A stretch of 64,000 nucleotides of DNA from Falciphora oryzae. Its lineage: Eukaryota > Ascomycota > Sordariomycetes > Magnaporthales > Magnaporthaceae. The stretch is from assembly GCA_000733355.1 (NCBI GenBank), contig JNVV01000019.1, forward strand, positions 477,047 through 541,046. Direction: 5' to 3'. Position 1 is the stretch's first letter. Every line of letters begins with the position of its first letter. Below are positions 1 through 13,253 of this stretch, piece after piece. Under the pieces are notes generated by a model. It made no database searches and was not told where the DNA came from. It was given only the letters and a program-made list of their open reading frames with translations. A program made the position numbers and the translations under genes.

Positions 1-1479
1 AGACACCACGAGGCCGACGTCGTGGTCGTCGGCGCCGGCGTGTTCGGGTGCGCCATCGCATACGCACTAGCAAACCAGGGGCGCAGCGTGCTGCTACTCG
101 AGCGATGGATGCACGAGCCGGACCGCATCGTCGGTGAGCTACTGCAGCCCGGCGGGGTCGAGTCGCTCAAGAAGCTCGGCCTCGGCCACTGCCTCGACGG
201 CATCGACTCGGTCCCCTGCTACGGCTACCACGTCATGCACCAGGACGACGAGGTCGCCATCCCCTACCCCCACATCGACGACCAGGGCCGCGTCCTGGTC
301 GGCGCCGCCGCCAACAAGGGCAAGACCAACGGAGACTACAAGAAGATGGAGCCGCGGTCCAGGCAGCCCGAGGGCCGCTGCTTCCACCACGGCCGCTTCA
401 TCATGAACCTGCGCAAGGCCTGCCTCGGCCACGAGAACATCACCGTCGTCGAGACCGAGGTCACCGCCACCGTCCAGGGCCAGCACTCGACCCAGGTGCT
501 CGGCGTCGAGGCCCGCACTACCGACAAGGCCACGGGCAAGAAGCAGGCCGACTGCTTCTTTGGCCAGCTGACCATCATCGCCGACGGCTACGCCTCCAAG
601 TTCCGCAAGCAGTACATCGGCCGCACCCCCATCGTGCGCTCAAAGTTCTACGCCCTCGAGCTGATCGACTGCCCCCTCCCGCCCCAGGGCTTCGGCCACG
701 TTGTCATCGGCGAGCACTTCTTGGCCCTGCTGTACCAGATCGGCACCCACGAGACTCGCGCCCTGATCGACGTCCCTGAGAACCTGCCCGCCGCCTCCCC
801 CGCCAACGGCGGCGTTCGTGGCTACATCACCAAAGTCGTCATCCCCACGCTGCCCGAATCGGTGCGCCCGGCCGCCACGGCCGCCCTCGCCGACGGCAAG
901 ATCCCCAAGAGCATGCCCAACAGCTGGCTGCCGCCCACCCCGCAGACGGTCCACGACGGCGTCCTGATTCTGGGCGACGCCATGAACATGCGCCACCCGC
1001 TCACGGGCGGCGGCATGACGGTCGCTTTCAACGACGTCCTGATCGTCTCGGAGCTGCTGGCCCCCGCCAACGTGCCCAACCTGGCCGACGGCGCCGCCAT
1101 CCGCGCTGCCATGCAGACCTTCCACTGGCGCCGCAAGCGTCTGACCTCGATCGTCAACGTGCTGGCGCAGGCCCTCTACAGCCTCTTCTCGGGCAACGAC
1201 TGGTGCCTGCGCGCCCTGCGCAAGGGCTGCTTCGCCTACTTCCAGAAGGGCATCGTCGACGAGCCCTGCGCCATGCTGGGCGGCCTGCTCCAAAGCCCGT
1301 CCACTCTCGCATATCACTTCTTCAGTGTCGCCTTCCTGGCACTCTGGCTGCACGCCTGCGAAACCATCGGCTCCCCGCTGGGCCTGTGGAAGCTGCCCAT
1401 GGTCCTGATCGAGTGCGTGCTCGTCCTGTGGAAGGCATGCGTTGTGTTCGTCCCGGTCATGTGGACCGAGATGGCCTAA
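1..1479 (+). CDS. ERG1: Squalene epoxidase (squalene monooxygenase), 5'-truncated by window edge
   Basis: FAD-dependent monooxygenase of the ER that converts squalene to 2,3-oxidosqualene, the first oxygenation step of ergosterol synthesis and the target of allylamine antifungals (family knowledge). The frame is open from base 1, so the true start lies outside; 492 residues are visible. The Rossmann-type dinucleotide site GAGVFG is at visible residues 11-16, followed by the LLLERW strand. The second FAD motif, GDAMNMRHPLTGGG, lies at about 325-338. The C-terminus is hydrophobic, as expected for membrane attachment. No intron is visible. The few missing N-terminal residues probably hold a membrane anchor. 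Family assignment is firm; only the start is unknown. Confidence 0.96.
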   Translation, partial: RHHEADVVVVGAGVFGCAIAYALANQGRSVLLLERWMHEPDRIVGELLQPGGVESLKKLGLGHCLDGIDSVPCYGYHVMHQDDEVAIPYPHIDDQGRVLVGAAANKGKTNGDYKKMEPRSRQPEGRCFHHGRFIMNLRKACLGHENITVVETEVTATVQGQHSTQVLGVEARTTDKATGKKQADCFFGQLTIIADGYASKFRKQYIGRTPIVRSKFYALELIDCPLPPQGFGHVVIGEHFLALLYQIGTHETRALIDVPENLPAASPANGGVRGYITKVVIPTLPESVRPAATAALADGKIPKSMPNSWLPPTPQTVHDGVLILGDAMNMRHPLTGGGMTVAFNDVLIVSELLAPANVPNLADGAAIRAAMQTFHWRRKRLTSIVNVLAQALYSLFSGNDWCLRALRKGCFAYFQKGIVDEPCAMLGGLLQSPSTLAYHFFSVAFLALWLHACETIGSPLGLWKLPMVLIECVLVLWKACVVFVPVMWTEMA

Positions 1480-4139
1480 AGAGAAGCTTGGGTGCTCTCA
1501 TTTTCGAGAGACAGCCCCTGGCGCTCACCAGCATCCGTCGTTGTTGCTGTTTCTGCCTAGCATTGTGGTTGCAGTTGTTCTATCGTGTCGTTGGCATTGA
1601 CGTGCCGGCTCGGCACAGAACAAAATGGCCGAGCCCCAGGCGCGATGCGTCTCGCACGGCCCCCGCTCTGTGTTGTCTATCACCGACGAGGGCTGATGGA
1701 ACGGTTCCTCAGACTTTTATGACGCCGCTCCCGGTCGTGTTCTCTTACCAATACCCCTTCGGCTTCGGACGTCTCGTGCCCAAGCCCGTTTTCCCCTAAA
1801 CTCTCCTCCACATGAGGTGCAGTTACTTTTCAACCCACACATATTCTGGCAAGCCAAAGGCAGCACTAGGCAAAGAGTGGCGAGAAACGCTGGTGCCAAA
1901 ACAAAACACCACACAACATGCGCCGCGCACCACACATTTGCGCAAACCTCAGGGTGGCTAGCTCTTGTTTCTCCGCCCCCGGAAGCGCGCCCCCGTCTTG
2001 TATACCTACTTTAATTTACGGTTCAATGTATATACCTCAGAGCAGAAAGTGCGAGGCAACAGAAAGGAAAGTCTGGAGTTAGACTAGAAGTTTAATTTTA
2101 ATCGCGATGAAGTATGAGCTTAGAATCTTGATGCCTTCACTCCCGAATCTGTATACCTAAAGACCTTGCCGCAGCACAAGCCTCGTCCTAACCGCGGATC
2201 TTATTCGTGAATGGATGGGCACAAGGACATACTCTCGCAAGCGCCTCTCATCATACCCAGAAACAAGCCATATACCGCAGAGGACTGGGCGATGGCCTTG
2301 TTGCAACTGATGCAGTTGGCCAGTTAGGCAGTCGCCCTCTCAATATCAACAAGGACATCTGTCTGCGGACGTCTATCAAATGGTTTATGAGTCTCCTCGA
2401 TTGGCAACCCGCACTACTTGCAACACGTCCATAGCCCCAGTCCTCTGCTGTATTTTTGTTTGATCCCGGAGCATGATGAGAGACGCTTTCGAGAGTTCGT
2501 CTGTGATGGTTAGAACCCCGTCGGAGGGGTAGGTCGTAGTAAGGGGCTTTTATAATGTTTCACGGCTTGTAAACCCTAGGAAGCTTATAAGCCGTAAGCT
2601 TAGCTCTCCCCATCCATCGTGGCGTGGTGTTGCCGTCGTCTGTGACGCACCAAGCCGCCCAGTCCGGTCACATGTAATGGCAGACAAAGCCTTTGGGGCT
2701 TCGGCTGCCGTGCGCACAGAGGAGACACACAGGCCGGCGCACATCCTAGGTTCAAGTGCGCAATATGCAACACAGATCGCCCCGCGCGGCATGATCTCCA
2801 TGCCGCGCGCGCGCCTTAGCTCTGGGGCCGGGGCATGGACTCCGCGTCCGTCCGTCCGCGAGGCGCCGGGCAGAGACCACGGGCCCAAGGTACACACAGG
2901 TAAGCAGCTGCGCGCCCAGGCCTAGTCCTCAAGCCCCGAGGCTAGCGTTCCCGCATGAGTTTGTGGGTAGGCAGGTGAGCATGTGCTCTTACTTCGTAAA
3001 CACCTACAGCTCGTTTTTCCTTTTACACATGTCAGCCGTCAGAGTTTATAGACCGAAAACGAGCGGAAACCTTGGGCAATATTCTCCAAGGACGACGAAC
3101 CCTATCTGACGGCCGATTGAAGCCACAGTACATAGCTTGGCTATATGCATCAACGGACTGCATACTCACGATACCCGCTTGCTTCCTGGCTGAGGCATGT
3201 TCTACGTATACAAGCTCATCCCCATCCGGCCTTCAGGTCGAAGTGCCGAGAAGCTTCTTCGTGCCGGTTTCTCCGGATCGATCAGCAAACATCTGTTTAT
3301 ACATAGAAAGAAGCATGCGGACTATCAGCAAACATCCGGCTGTAGTAAGCAGCATACATATGAGGATATCCCAGGCGGCGGGCTAACCGCGCCGCTCACC
3401 GGTCCAAGAAAGGGGGGACGACAGAATATTCAAGGTTTTCAGGATAATCTGCCGAGGCCTAAATACGGCTCGCAGAAGCTTCGTTGGAACTTTCCAAAGA
3501 CCCCACGCACACAGCTATCGTCACCTACCGATGCGCGGCATCAGCCAAGCTGGGTAGCACGGCAGATAGTATAGATCGGTCTCGTCGGCAGGCAGAAAGA
3601 CGCCGTAAAGGTTGTCCTTGAAAACTTTATTTTCACGGCTGACATATTTATATATAGGTATAGAGACAGAAAGCGTCGCCAGCCTGACCTCGACCAGAAC
3701 GCGCCAACGCCCACACTCACACTTGCGCGCTCGACGCGCGCGCCCCGTTTCAGGGATAATGATGATACAAAGACATCCTAGATTTCGCCCAACCCAGCCC
3801 AGAAAGAACATTGAAGGAGAGAGATGATGGATAGGAAGTATTGAGAACCCAACGCCGCCTGTGTCAGCAAAATGTGGTTTCGCATAGTCATCCCGGCATT
3901 TAGAACGGAGAGAGAGAGAGAGAGAGAGAGAGGGAGCACAAGATGGAAGAATATGGAGATGCGGCGGTCCCCAAGATGAGGAGATTGAGGAATCCACAGT
4001 TTCGAAGGTGAGCTGCCAATCCAGCCAGTCCAAGGAAGGAAGCCAAGCTCTGGCACAGCAGTAGCGGCGGAGAGCTGGCCAAGACGGAGAAAGCAAGGGC
4101 CTGGCACGGCCGTCCAAAAGGAGCTGCCGGACGGCCGTT
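1480..4139. other. Intergenic region between convergent ERG1 and PSY2
   Basis: 2.66 kb holding the 3' flanks of two converging genes. The part around 2020-2170 is noticeably AT-richer than its surroundings. Open frames here, including one of 198 codons on the minus strand at 3521-4117, show no recognisable domain and overlap the (GA)n tract. I see no gene, RNA or mobile element. Confidence 0.6.
3907..3932. repeat. (GA)n microsatellite
   Basis: About 12-13 uninterrupted GA units just downstream of the PSY2 stop codon, probably within its 3' UTR. On the minus strand the transcript would carry a (CU)n run. Confidence 0.9.
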
Positions 4140-7100
4140 TCACTGCCCAGCGTCGTCCGCAGCGGTCTGCCCGGCGGCGAGCTTCAGCGACGGCGAGATG
4201 GAGATGGCGATCTTTTTACTCGCGCCGTTTGGGGATTCGCGCCCGCCGCCGCCCAGACCCTTCTTCTTACGGAGCCCCGTCGAACCGACCGAGGCGGCCG
4301 AGTTCATGCTGGCGGAGCTGCTGTTGCGACGCTTGCTGGTCTGCAGCAGCTTTCCGAGCTCATCTTCCTCGTCCTCCTCACGTCGTCTCTTTTCGGATAT
4401 GCGCTCTGCCGGTGGAGCGGGCCGCGCTGTTGAGCCGCCGGGCGCAGCCTCCTCTCCTTGGACACCGGCCGCGGTCTCAGCTCCCTCCTTTTCCGGTGTG
4501 ATTATGGCTGGTGTCATCTCCGTATCCATATTCTCATCCCCTTCCTCGTCCGAGGCATAGTCGACCAGGGGCTTCGGCGGCTGGTCTCCGGCGGCAGAGA
4601 CGCTAACCTGCGCATCTTCATCGTCGTCGTTGGCATCCCAAAACGCCTCCTCTTCAGGATCGACTGTGATGTGCTCGCCTATGCCCCTCATGTTCGAGTT
4701 TGCCCGCCTCCTTGCTGCCACTATGTCGTCCTCGCCGTTCATCGAGTACGTGTCCATGGCAGCGGAATAGCCTTGCGGTTGGGGTTGCGGCTGTCCTTGT
4801 GCCTGGTCGGCAGGTGTAGGCGCAGGCGCAGGCTTCAGGGAGAAGCCTCGGGTCTGCTCGTAAGCCTGGATGATGCCCCGGAACGGGTTCATGTACGAAA
4901 GAGCCTGGATCTTGTCCCCGAACATGGACATGACATGCTTGGTCAACTCCCTGTAGTCCTCATTGCCTACCAGGTCGAAGATCTCCAGGATGGCGGAGCA
5001 CAGCAGGCTGTCCCGAGGCAGTGTCTGCATCAAGACATCCAGTACCGGCGCGAACACGAGGTTATTAGTCAGTTGTTGATGCCAGAACAGGTCCTTGAGG
5101 AGTACGAGCTGGCGGAAGTATCGTAGCGCAACTAGAAGAGTCAGGTTAGCAGGCATCCAGCAGCGGCAGAGAGAGGGAGAGGGAAGCAAGACGCTGCCAC
5201 ATACCAAGCTGCAGATGCTTGTTGCGGCACACCATCAGCTGCATAAACCTCCGGGTGATCTCATGGCTCATAACGAACATCTTGCACCGACCCGGATGCT
5301 GCCGGATATAGAAGCAAAGAATTTCGTTCAGGTAGCTGAAGATGCCGTCGTTCGTTACGGGGAACTCCAGGTCCGTCTGGCCCCGCAGGGTAGTCAGTGG
5401 CTTAAATAACCTGGGAACCCCATGTTCGTAGAAGTGGTGCAGAAACATCTCCTGCTGGGGATCCGTCTGGGGCGGGCGCCTAGCCACGACCTCGCCGTTC
5501 ACCTTCTGGACGGCCTCGGGAGGCGGTCCTGGGGGATTCGGGTCGAGCAGCACCTTGAGGGCGTCCGAGATCTGGGACTTGATCCCGAGGTCGACCTCAA
5601 CAAGCAGCAAGTCGATAAGGGTGTCTGTCAGGGGCGGTTGGCTCTCGCGGAGCTGGCGATATGTTGTCTGACGAATCATCTGTGGGTCATGGTCTATCAT
5701 GGACACCAGAATGTCTGTCGCCCCCACTCTCACCGATACGTCCGGATTCCGTAGCCCAAAGTTGATGACCTGGAGCAGGCCGTGGGTTAGGAAGTTGTTG
5801 TACAGGTTCTGTCTCGCTGGCGGCTGCAGATTCTTTGCTATAGCGCAGCACTGCTGGATAAAGAGCACGGCTTCCTTCTGACGTAGCTGCTCCGCCGTGG
5901 GGTCGGTGAATATGCCAAACAGATCTTTGAGGAACCCGGCATTGGCCTGCAGATGCTGCACGATGTCCACCTGGTTGAAAAATATGAGCGAGTTGAGGAC
6001 GGAAAAGGTGGGGTCGTCCAAGATCCTGGCCAGGACAACGTCCTTGAGGTACTGCAGCCGGTACGTTTGGTGGATCTTTCTCCTGACGAGGTCGTCCTGA
6101 ATCCTAACCACCTCTTTATACCGGCCCTGGTTGCTGAGCCACTGGCGATGGTTCGCCTTGTGGCTCGGGAAGTCGGGGTCGTACTCGAGAGCGCCGACGA
6201 CGCCCAAGACGCACTCGTCCGAGACGGCGTGCTCAATGATTCCTGTGTCGTTAAGCAGGAGAATAGACTTCATGATATTGCACAGCCGGTGTAGGTCGCC
6301 CAAGCTCTCCAGGTCTTCTGCCATCTCCACGAGCGGGATCAGCCGGGCGATGTAGTCCTCCATGATTATGCACTTGGTCAGTGCTTCCCTGCCCGTGGCG
6401 CTCGAGCTCATGATACGGATCGATTGCTCCAGCTCAGCCAGGCTTGCTAGCTCGGGCGGGGGCAGCGAGATGGGGTTCGGGAGGTCAAGAGCAAGATCGT
6501 CAGAGAGGCTGTCATCTGTCAAGCGACAAGGCCGCGTAAATCAGCATCGCGCACAAAAATTTGTTGAGAAAGAAACAGGAAAATAGGGCCGGGAAATACC
6601 GTGAGGGCCCATAGAGTTGGTGAAGGACATCTGGACGCTGTTGATAAATTTCCTGTGCGAGTCCGTCGCGTCAGCAACGATGCCGTCATAGGCCCTATGA
6701 CAGGCTAGAGGGCGATGCGAGGTGTCCGAACCATATCAACAGGCATCCGTCGGCCTCCTGGAAACTTAAGGCCATGTCCACCCCATTTGTGGGCTCCGTC
6801 CACACGATGAGAGTGTCTGTGGATAAAGCAGACACGCGTTAGCGGAAAAGCTACAAGTTGGCGCACAGAGCGGCGCGGGCCGGCAAAGAATAGATTCTAC
6901 CCATGCCTTGTTGTTTCTGAAAGCCATCTTCTTTGCAGATGCGGGTCTCCAACAGCACCCGCTCCGGTTGGTCTTCCGATTCGACTATGACCCTCGGCTC
7001 TTTTGGGCTGTCGTTGTCCGTGTTCTGTGGCATCCAAGAGGCGACGCGAGTGTTAGCAGGTGACCGGCGACGATGCGGAATACTTCCCGAGGCCGTGCAG

Positions 7101-7392
7101 AGCGAAGTCCAGATTGGACTCCACTATCATGACGCGCCACGGTATCAGAAAGCAGACATGTGCTGCGACAGTCGTAGGATTGCCCAGCACGCGCCCGGTC
7201 GGCAGCTTGACGACCGCGATATCGCGTTGTCCGTTGCTGGTCAGCGGGGCGCGAGGGAGCGCGGTCACGTACCGGGAAGTAGGAAGCGGTGCAGAAACCG
7301 GTGCCTCGGTCGAACCAGTCATTGTTACGGAGTTCGTAGACCTTAACGCGCCTTTTGTCGGTCGGCGGATGAGGCACGGATTGTGCCATCAT
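4140..7392 (-). CDS. PSY2: Serine/threonine protein phosphatase 4 regulatory subunit 3 (SMEK/Psy2 family)
   Basis: Regulatory subunit that directs PP4 to substrates such as phospho-H2AX and checkpoint proteins (family knowledge). Six exons: 7392-7273, 7024-6907, 6816-6732, 6652-6600, 6515-5205 and 5131-4140, giving about 892 residues. The N-terminus is the EVH1/PH-like domain (VKVYELRNNDWFDRGTGFC at about 17-34, then VIVESEDQP and TLIVWTEP). The helical SMK-1 region follows from about residue 155 (MEDYIARLIPLVEMAEDLESL). The C-terminus is acidic and disordered, with LVDYASDEE and basic KRRREE and SKRRNS patches that may be nuclear localisation signals. The start is the first of two adjacent Met codons before the conserved domain. 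Intron 2 has either a GC donor at 6906 or a GT donor at 6900; intron 3 uses a weak GTTCGG donor. The upper exon structure is inferred from conservation. Confidence 0.93.
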
Positions 7393-8938
7393 CGGCTGCG
7401 CGCTTTCCTCCCCGTCGACGACTCCGGGAGCGTGGACGAGATTGGGGGTGAGTTCCAGATGCTGCTGCAGGGACAGCTCAGCGTCGGGGCGGCAGCGGAT
7501 CAGAGCGACGGTCGCCACTTTGACCAGGGCCGTCGCGCACGCGCGCCGGTTGATGCGCCGCGAGCCGATGGGGATTTGGAGGCGACGAGACGGTCGGGCA
7601 CAAGGCCGGCGGGAGGCACGGCAAACAGTCGATCAGGCGAGGGCGGTTGTTGAGGCGGCAAATTTTGAGCAGCGGCGTCGGCACGAGAATGTGCGCGCGT
7701 GCGTTGTACGTGTGTGTTGTGTGTGACGTCGTGCAGAAATCGGTGCCTAGGCCATGCGCATCGCGCTCCCCGCGGGCCAGCAAGGTCGTGGGCTCAATCG
7801 CGATGACGCGGAACGCGGAGCGATCAGGACGGCAACAGGTGGGCGGTCGGCGATGGCGGTGCTAGGCGGAAAACGATGCCGAAATGCCAATGCTCGATGC
7901 GGGATGGCGGCGGTGATGCGTGGAGGGCTCCAGTCCAGGTTCAGGTCTCATGTGGCAGGCGACCAGGTAGCCAGTGCGAGGTTGCGATATGCGGATCCCG
8001 CGTCCTCTGGGTCCAGCGGGTGGTCTGCGCCTTCGCCTTCGCTCGCTGCGCTTGACACCACTGGCTGGCCAGGCGTCCTTGGCGCTGTCGCCCAAAAAAA
8101 AAATTCCTCAAAAAATTCTCTATTCAATGTGGGGGCCTGTTCTGATGCCCAAGGACCCCAACAGCCCCAAGCGACCAATGGCTGGCCGCGGCCTGTGGTG
8201 CACCGACCACTCTCACTGCCTCTGGAGCCAATCATTCAATCGTGCAGGGCGGCTTCCATCCATGCCGCCAGGCCCGAGCGCCCGCATCGATCGCTTATCA
8301 AGACGCGCAGACGGGGACTTTGATCTTCGTCGTGCGAGCTCTCTGCCGCCGTGTCGCCGCCTGCCAAACACGACCCAGCAGATGGGTCCAGCGGCCTCGA
8401 TTGGGAGAAGGGATGACGGGATCAGCACGAACCGACTTCTTGTCAAATTGCCGCGCCGCAAGGCTGAGGCTCCACCCATTTTATATTGCCGATGTTTCCT
8501 TGGGAATTGATTCCCCTTCGCTTTGTCTTTGCCTGCATATACCCCCAACGGCCGTCGTCTTACACACGGAGGCAGGATTCATCCTCCCTCGACGCGGGGC
8601 GTTTCAACGTGATCCATCGCACAACACGCCAGCCCAGCCAACCCTTGTTGCCCCGGCACAGGAGCCTGGGGCTGAAGCGATCACATTTGTTCGAGCCGAC
8701 GGTTCGAGAAGACAATCCGCGGCTCCTTGGTTCTGGCTATGGTAAACAAGATGGAGTTGAAACACCGTGGTCCACGACACCCAGTCCATTGCAATATAGC
8801 AGGCAGTTCATTATTTGTAGCTATTCCATATCTACCACCTGTATGCTAATTGGAACCCCAACAATTCACAATTGGCGCGTCCACTGCCCCGATTCTCTCC
8901 CGTATTTTCCAGGTTCCTATCTGTCTCTCTCCCTCTTT

Positions 8939-8940
<2 letters not shown>

Positions 8941-8977
<37 letters not shown>
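8941..8977. repeat. Poly(T) tract, 37 bases
   Basis: Uninterrupted run of T in a pyrimidine-rich setting. It is the longest homopolymer in the window, in gene-free DNA. It could be a nucleosome-excluding tract or the trace of a poly(A) insertion; no flanking target-site duplication is obvious. Confidence 0.95.
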
Positions 8978-11815
8978 CCCCTTATGTCCTTCCCTCCGTC
9001 CTTTCCCGTGTTTCTCGCGGCGTTCTCTTTATCCCCGTGTATCATTGGAGCGATCCTCGGACGCCTTTGGATGGTGAGTGTGCCAGCTGTGAACCGCTGG
9101 GGATTCTAGTCAGGGCGTCGTCCCACGTCCCCGTGCTTGTTGTCGATCATGATCATGGCCGTAGTGCATGTTGGACAACCATCCAACTCGTGGTTCCTAG
9201 GCTTGCGCCATGTTACTTTTCGCCTGTGATCATGGGTACCACTGGAATCATACAATCCTTCCTGGGGTAAAGCCTTCTTGTGTACGCTCTCCTCTCTCCT
9301 CCAAAGAAGGTCTTGGCAGTGCCGACCCTCATTCCAGCTCCAGTGACGTCTCCCGCCGTCTGTCTCGGTTCGGTATCCCGGGGCCCCACGTGGGCGGCCC
9401 GAACGACGCATCAGCCACCAAAGTCAGTCTTAGACGCGGTGCGCCATGATAGATATCGCAGCCGCCGTGTGCGGTGGGTCTCTTCAGCACGTGGCTTGGC
9501 AGCTGAGGTTCACGTTGTTGTCAGTTGGACACAAACACGCGTACATGTGCATCGTGGAGGCCATCGGCCTAACTGTCGGCCGATCTCTAGGTACGGGCCG
9601 TCAGAGAGCTGCAAGCCCTGGGAGGAACGGCGGCGTCGAGCCATAGTGGGCGGCTCAAACGTCCTGCTGGCATGTTAAGGGGTCCTGGGGTGTTATCGGT
9701 GGAGTGTCCAATATATGCAGGGCTCGACCCTCCGTCACCGGAGACACATCACTAACAACAGAGGACGGTGGTGGCGGTGAAGCGGGCTAAGGAAAGTCTT
9801 GATAACATCCTCAAGATAGGTAAGGATGTGGGCGCAAAAGTCAGGGGGCCTACGTATTGTAGCTGTCCGTGCATTGTATTATCTATCGCCTTCTGAGCAC
9901 AGCCTCCTGTTGCAACATAGGCCATCATATGAGGATTTCATATTCTCTACCGGCCTTGTCTGCATTGGACGCGCACTATAGCTAATGGATCGGAATTTTT
10001 GACTTGATGAGAAGCTCGGCTGGCAGCGTCCTTGGCCCTTGGATATCCGAGGAAAAAATACGGCGCAACCGAGGCAATCCAATTTTAACTTATCGGGAAC
10101 TAAAAAAAATACACCTGGGACGCTTGGCTTCTAGCGCCCGCAAACCTGGGAAGCCGTGCCTCCTGTGGGAGTGCGTAGCCTGTCGACGTAGCCTCCGGCG
10201 TCGGGTAGCCGCATATGGACTATTGACGCCTGACATCAAAAGAGCGACGCCAATCTCAGAAGCTGGCGTTCGGGTGCATCCAGATCGCCGAGGCCAAGGC
10301 CCCGGCGGCAGACGCTTCTCCTGAAGCCAGGCACAAAATTGTGGCAGAAAGCCACCCTGCACGCCTTTCCAGGACGCTGCCAAATCTGGAAATCCTGGCC
10401 ATCCTGGCACCGGTCAGAGGGTGGTGAACACACACCCCAGGGGCCCCCGGCCGAATCGCCAGCAGTTTGCTGCCGCATCCACTTCCTGACAGGGCTCTGC
10501 GGGCGCCCCCAGCGCTCGGCCCAGCTCAGCTCAGACACATGGCTATTTTCTCTTTCATTGACGAATTCGTCATCCGGATATGCACATGGGTCATGGTCCA
10601 TAGAAATTGGAGCTGGCGATCGACTTGTTTACGCACATAGTAAGACCCAGATGAGTGATAATGCAGAACGTGGTGCAATACGATAAGAAAAGCGATGGGT
10701 TCCTGAGAGAATGAGCAGGGGATGGACACATCGACCTGGCTAGTTGCAAAGCTCCGTTGATGAATCAGGTTACAAAAGTCAAACTAATGCGGCTACAACC
10801 AAGTTTTAATTACAACCTCCGCGCTTGAACTCGGGTGTCCGCGGACGGAGAATTCGGTGCAAACATGTTGACGAGCACAAAACATCAGGGAGAACGGAAG
10901 CAAAAGCAACGCTGTATGCATGGAACATGTCCGTTTGGCCAGAAAACACAGGTGCGACACAAAAGCAAAAGCCCGAGGTCATAGACCCGAAACCAAACGT
11001 GGGGGTCGCTGGGCAGAGGCGGTGTTTGCGAAACAGATCGAGCCAAGCAGAAGCAAAAGGCGTCCGTGTCGGGGCAATCGACCCAAGGTGACATCCGATG
11101 GATGGATACCACCGTGGACGACAAGGACCGGCTTGTGTTCGGTTCCTCGAAGGCGGGTGTGGGCTCTGGAATGGGACCACGGCTTCGAGGCGGCGACCAA
11201 GAATGGCCTCAAACGGGTCTTAGCGGCAGCAACCCGAGTCGCAGGTGGGCGGTCGGTCTACCGATGTGACGCCCCCTTCTTGTCCTCTTTAGGGGAGCTT
11301 TTTTCTCCCCTGGTGGCTGCCTGGGTCCTACCAGGCTCGGCATGTTCGCCGCTGCCGCACGACGTCAGATGTGGATATCAGGTCGCTGTCCTTATCAAGC
11401 CGACTTGGCCATAGGCGGTGTCCCAGGAGGCGCCGGTGGGCGCTCGCTAGACAAACGCAAGCCTATCGTCTTGTCCGTTCCTGCCCCGTGGTAACAATCT
11501 CACGGCGGGCAGTGTGCTTTCGGCAGGCCTGAAAGGAGTGAATGCGGGCAGGGTAGCCGGTCGAACGGGGTGGGTGGAATACGAGGACCACCTGCGTCAA
11601 GACGAGGGGCCCCACAAGGTTCCGCCGCGCCAGGCTGGTCCAAGAGTCAGTGCTCTGCAGTTGCAGTGAGCGACAGGCGGGGCTGCAGAGTTTTGGCCAA
11701 ACAAACGCCAGGGAAGGTTTGCAGCCAAGGACAGCTCAAGGACGAGGAAGGGGGATCGAAGAAGAAAAGAAGGAAGCTAGACTATTGAGTGACAACCTGG
11801 CACATGGAGAGAGAG

Positions 11816-11832
11816 AAAAAAAAAAAAAAAAA
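11816..11832. repeat. Poly(A) tract, 17 bases
   Basis: Homopolymer in gene-free DNA directly after a GAGAGAG run. Confidence 0.9.
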
Positions 11833-13253
11833 CAGGTGCACCCTTGCCTATCGGCCTGGTTCTCTAGGGCATCGAGCTGTCTTGGAGGAAGAGTGCACGT
11901 CGCGAGGAACGGGAAGACAACGACCAAAAGGGGAGGAGGGGGCGTCCCCGAAGTGAAAAGGGGTGGGGGCGTGGCCGGATCAGCAAAGGGCCATGAGGAA
12001 GGAACGAATATGGTCGGTCAGACACTGACTGGCTGAAAGAGGCTGGCTGCTGGCTGGCTATCTTTCACGTTTGCCATAGGCATCTGCCAGCCGACGGGGC
12101 CTAGCGAGGATATCGGGGCGTCGTTGCAGACGTGGCGCCCGCTCCCTGCGTGTCGCTATCTTCGTCCCAATGGACCTTGCGGCTGAGAAAGGCCGGAGGG
12201 GGTGTGGGGGATGATAGGAGAGCACGACGACTGTCCAGGACCAGGTCTAAGGAGATAGGCGGTCGACTGGTGGTCCCGTACGCGCGCGTGGCTGTCGCCG
12301 TCGACTTTGTGGAAAAGTCAACCCAATGATCTTCGCACGAAAGTGCGCTTGTTGGCCTCCTGCCAAGTTCATAAGGCCAAACCGTCCCCCTCCTCTCGAG
12401 ACAGCAGAATCTCCCCTTCTTGTCCCTGTCCAACCAGAGCCAAACGGAACCGCGGCGGCCTCGATCCATCCTGACATACCGACACACTGCAGAAGCCCAC
12501 TCGCTGCCTTGCCAGGTACATGGTGGGTCAAGGAGCAGCTTACATCCTTGTCTACACGAACCACGGAAGTCCACTCGCCGCCGCCAGCCAACAGCACGTC
12601 TGACTGCAGCACCAGCGCATGCAAGCCTCCCCGTTGCACAGGCTCTTTGGCACACAGCGCTGCACTCCTGTTTTCCCGCTGTCACTCTCAGCCCGACCAA
12701 ATCGTGCGAGCTCTGCAGCCTGGACAGTAACATTCAGCACTGCTCGCCGTTGTTTTCTATATCTATCCCGGCCGCCTTGATCACACTGCCCCAAGGTTCT
12801 TTGACCTCTCCTGTCAACAAGCCAGCTCGCCTACTAGCTCGGATACAAAAATTGCTTTTCAGCTCCCCGAGGCGCTGGAAACTGTCTCAGACAAACAAAC
12901 GGCACCGCTTCGCTGTGGAGCGGCTGTATTTTGGCGCTCCTATCGATCTTCTTACCCCTGGAACCAACACCGCGCCGCCCGAAATCGCAAATTAGCCGTG
13001 CCAGGCCCACAACGGCCCTGGTGGACGCTTGGTGTGTTTGCGCGGGAACAAGAGCGCTCGGCCTTTTGCTGGGTGTTGGGGCTGCTGTGGTGGCATCCCA
13101 TCCCCAAGACGAGCCACCCCTCCCGGCCTCTGGACGAATACAACCTCGCGCCTGGCCCTGGCTGCGGGCCCTGCTGCGGGATCCAGGATCCGGCTTAGGC
13201 TTGGACTTGATAACTCCCCTTTCGGTCCTGGGCTGTCACACACCCCCCTCGTT

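Noticed and set aside
640..1353. 237-codon minus-strand frame inside ERG1
   Set aside because: Antisense shadow of a GC-rich coding sequence; no domain and the sense frame is clearly ERG1.
3521..4117. 198-codon minus-strand frame downstream of PSY2
   Set aside because: Contains the translated (GA)n tract (a Ser-Leu repeat), no domain; fits a 3' UTR.
12101..12733. 210-codon minus-strand ATG frame
   Set aside because: No recognisable domain, odd composition (many Cys/Arg/Trp), located in a probable promoter region; length is possible by chance in GC-rich DNA.
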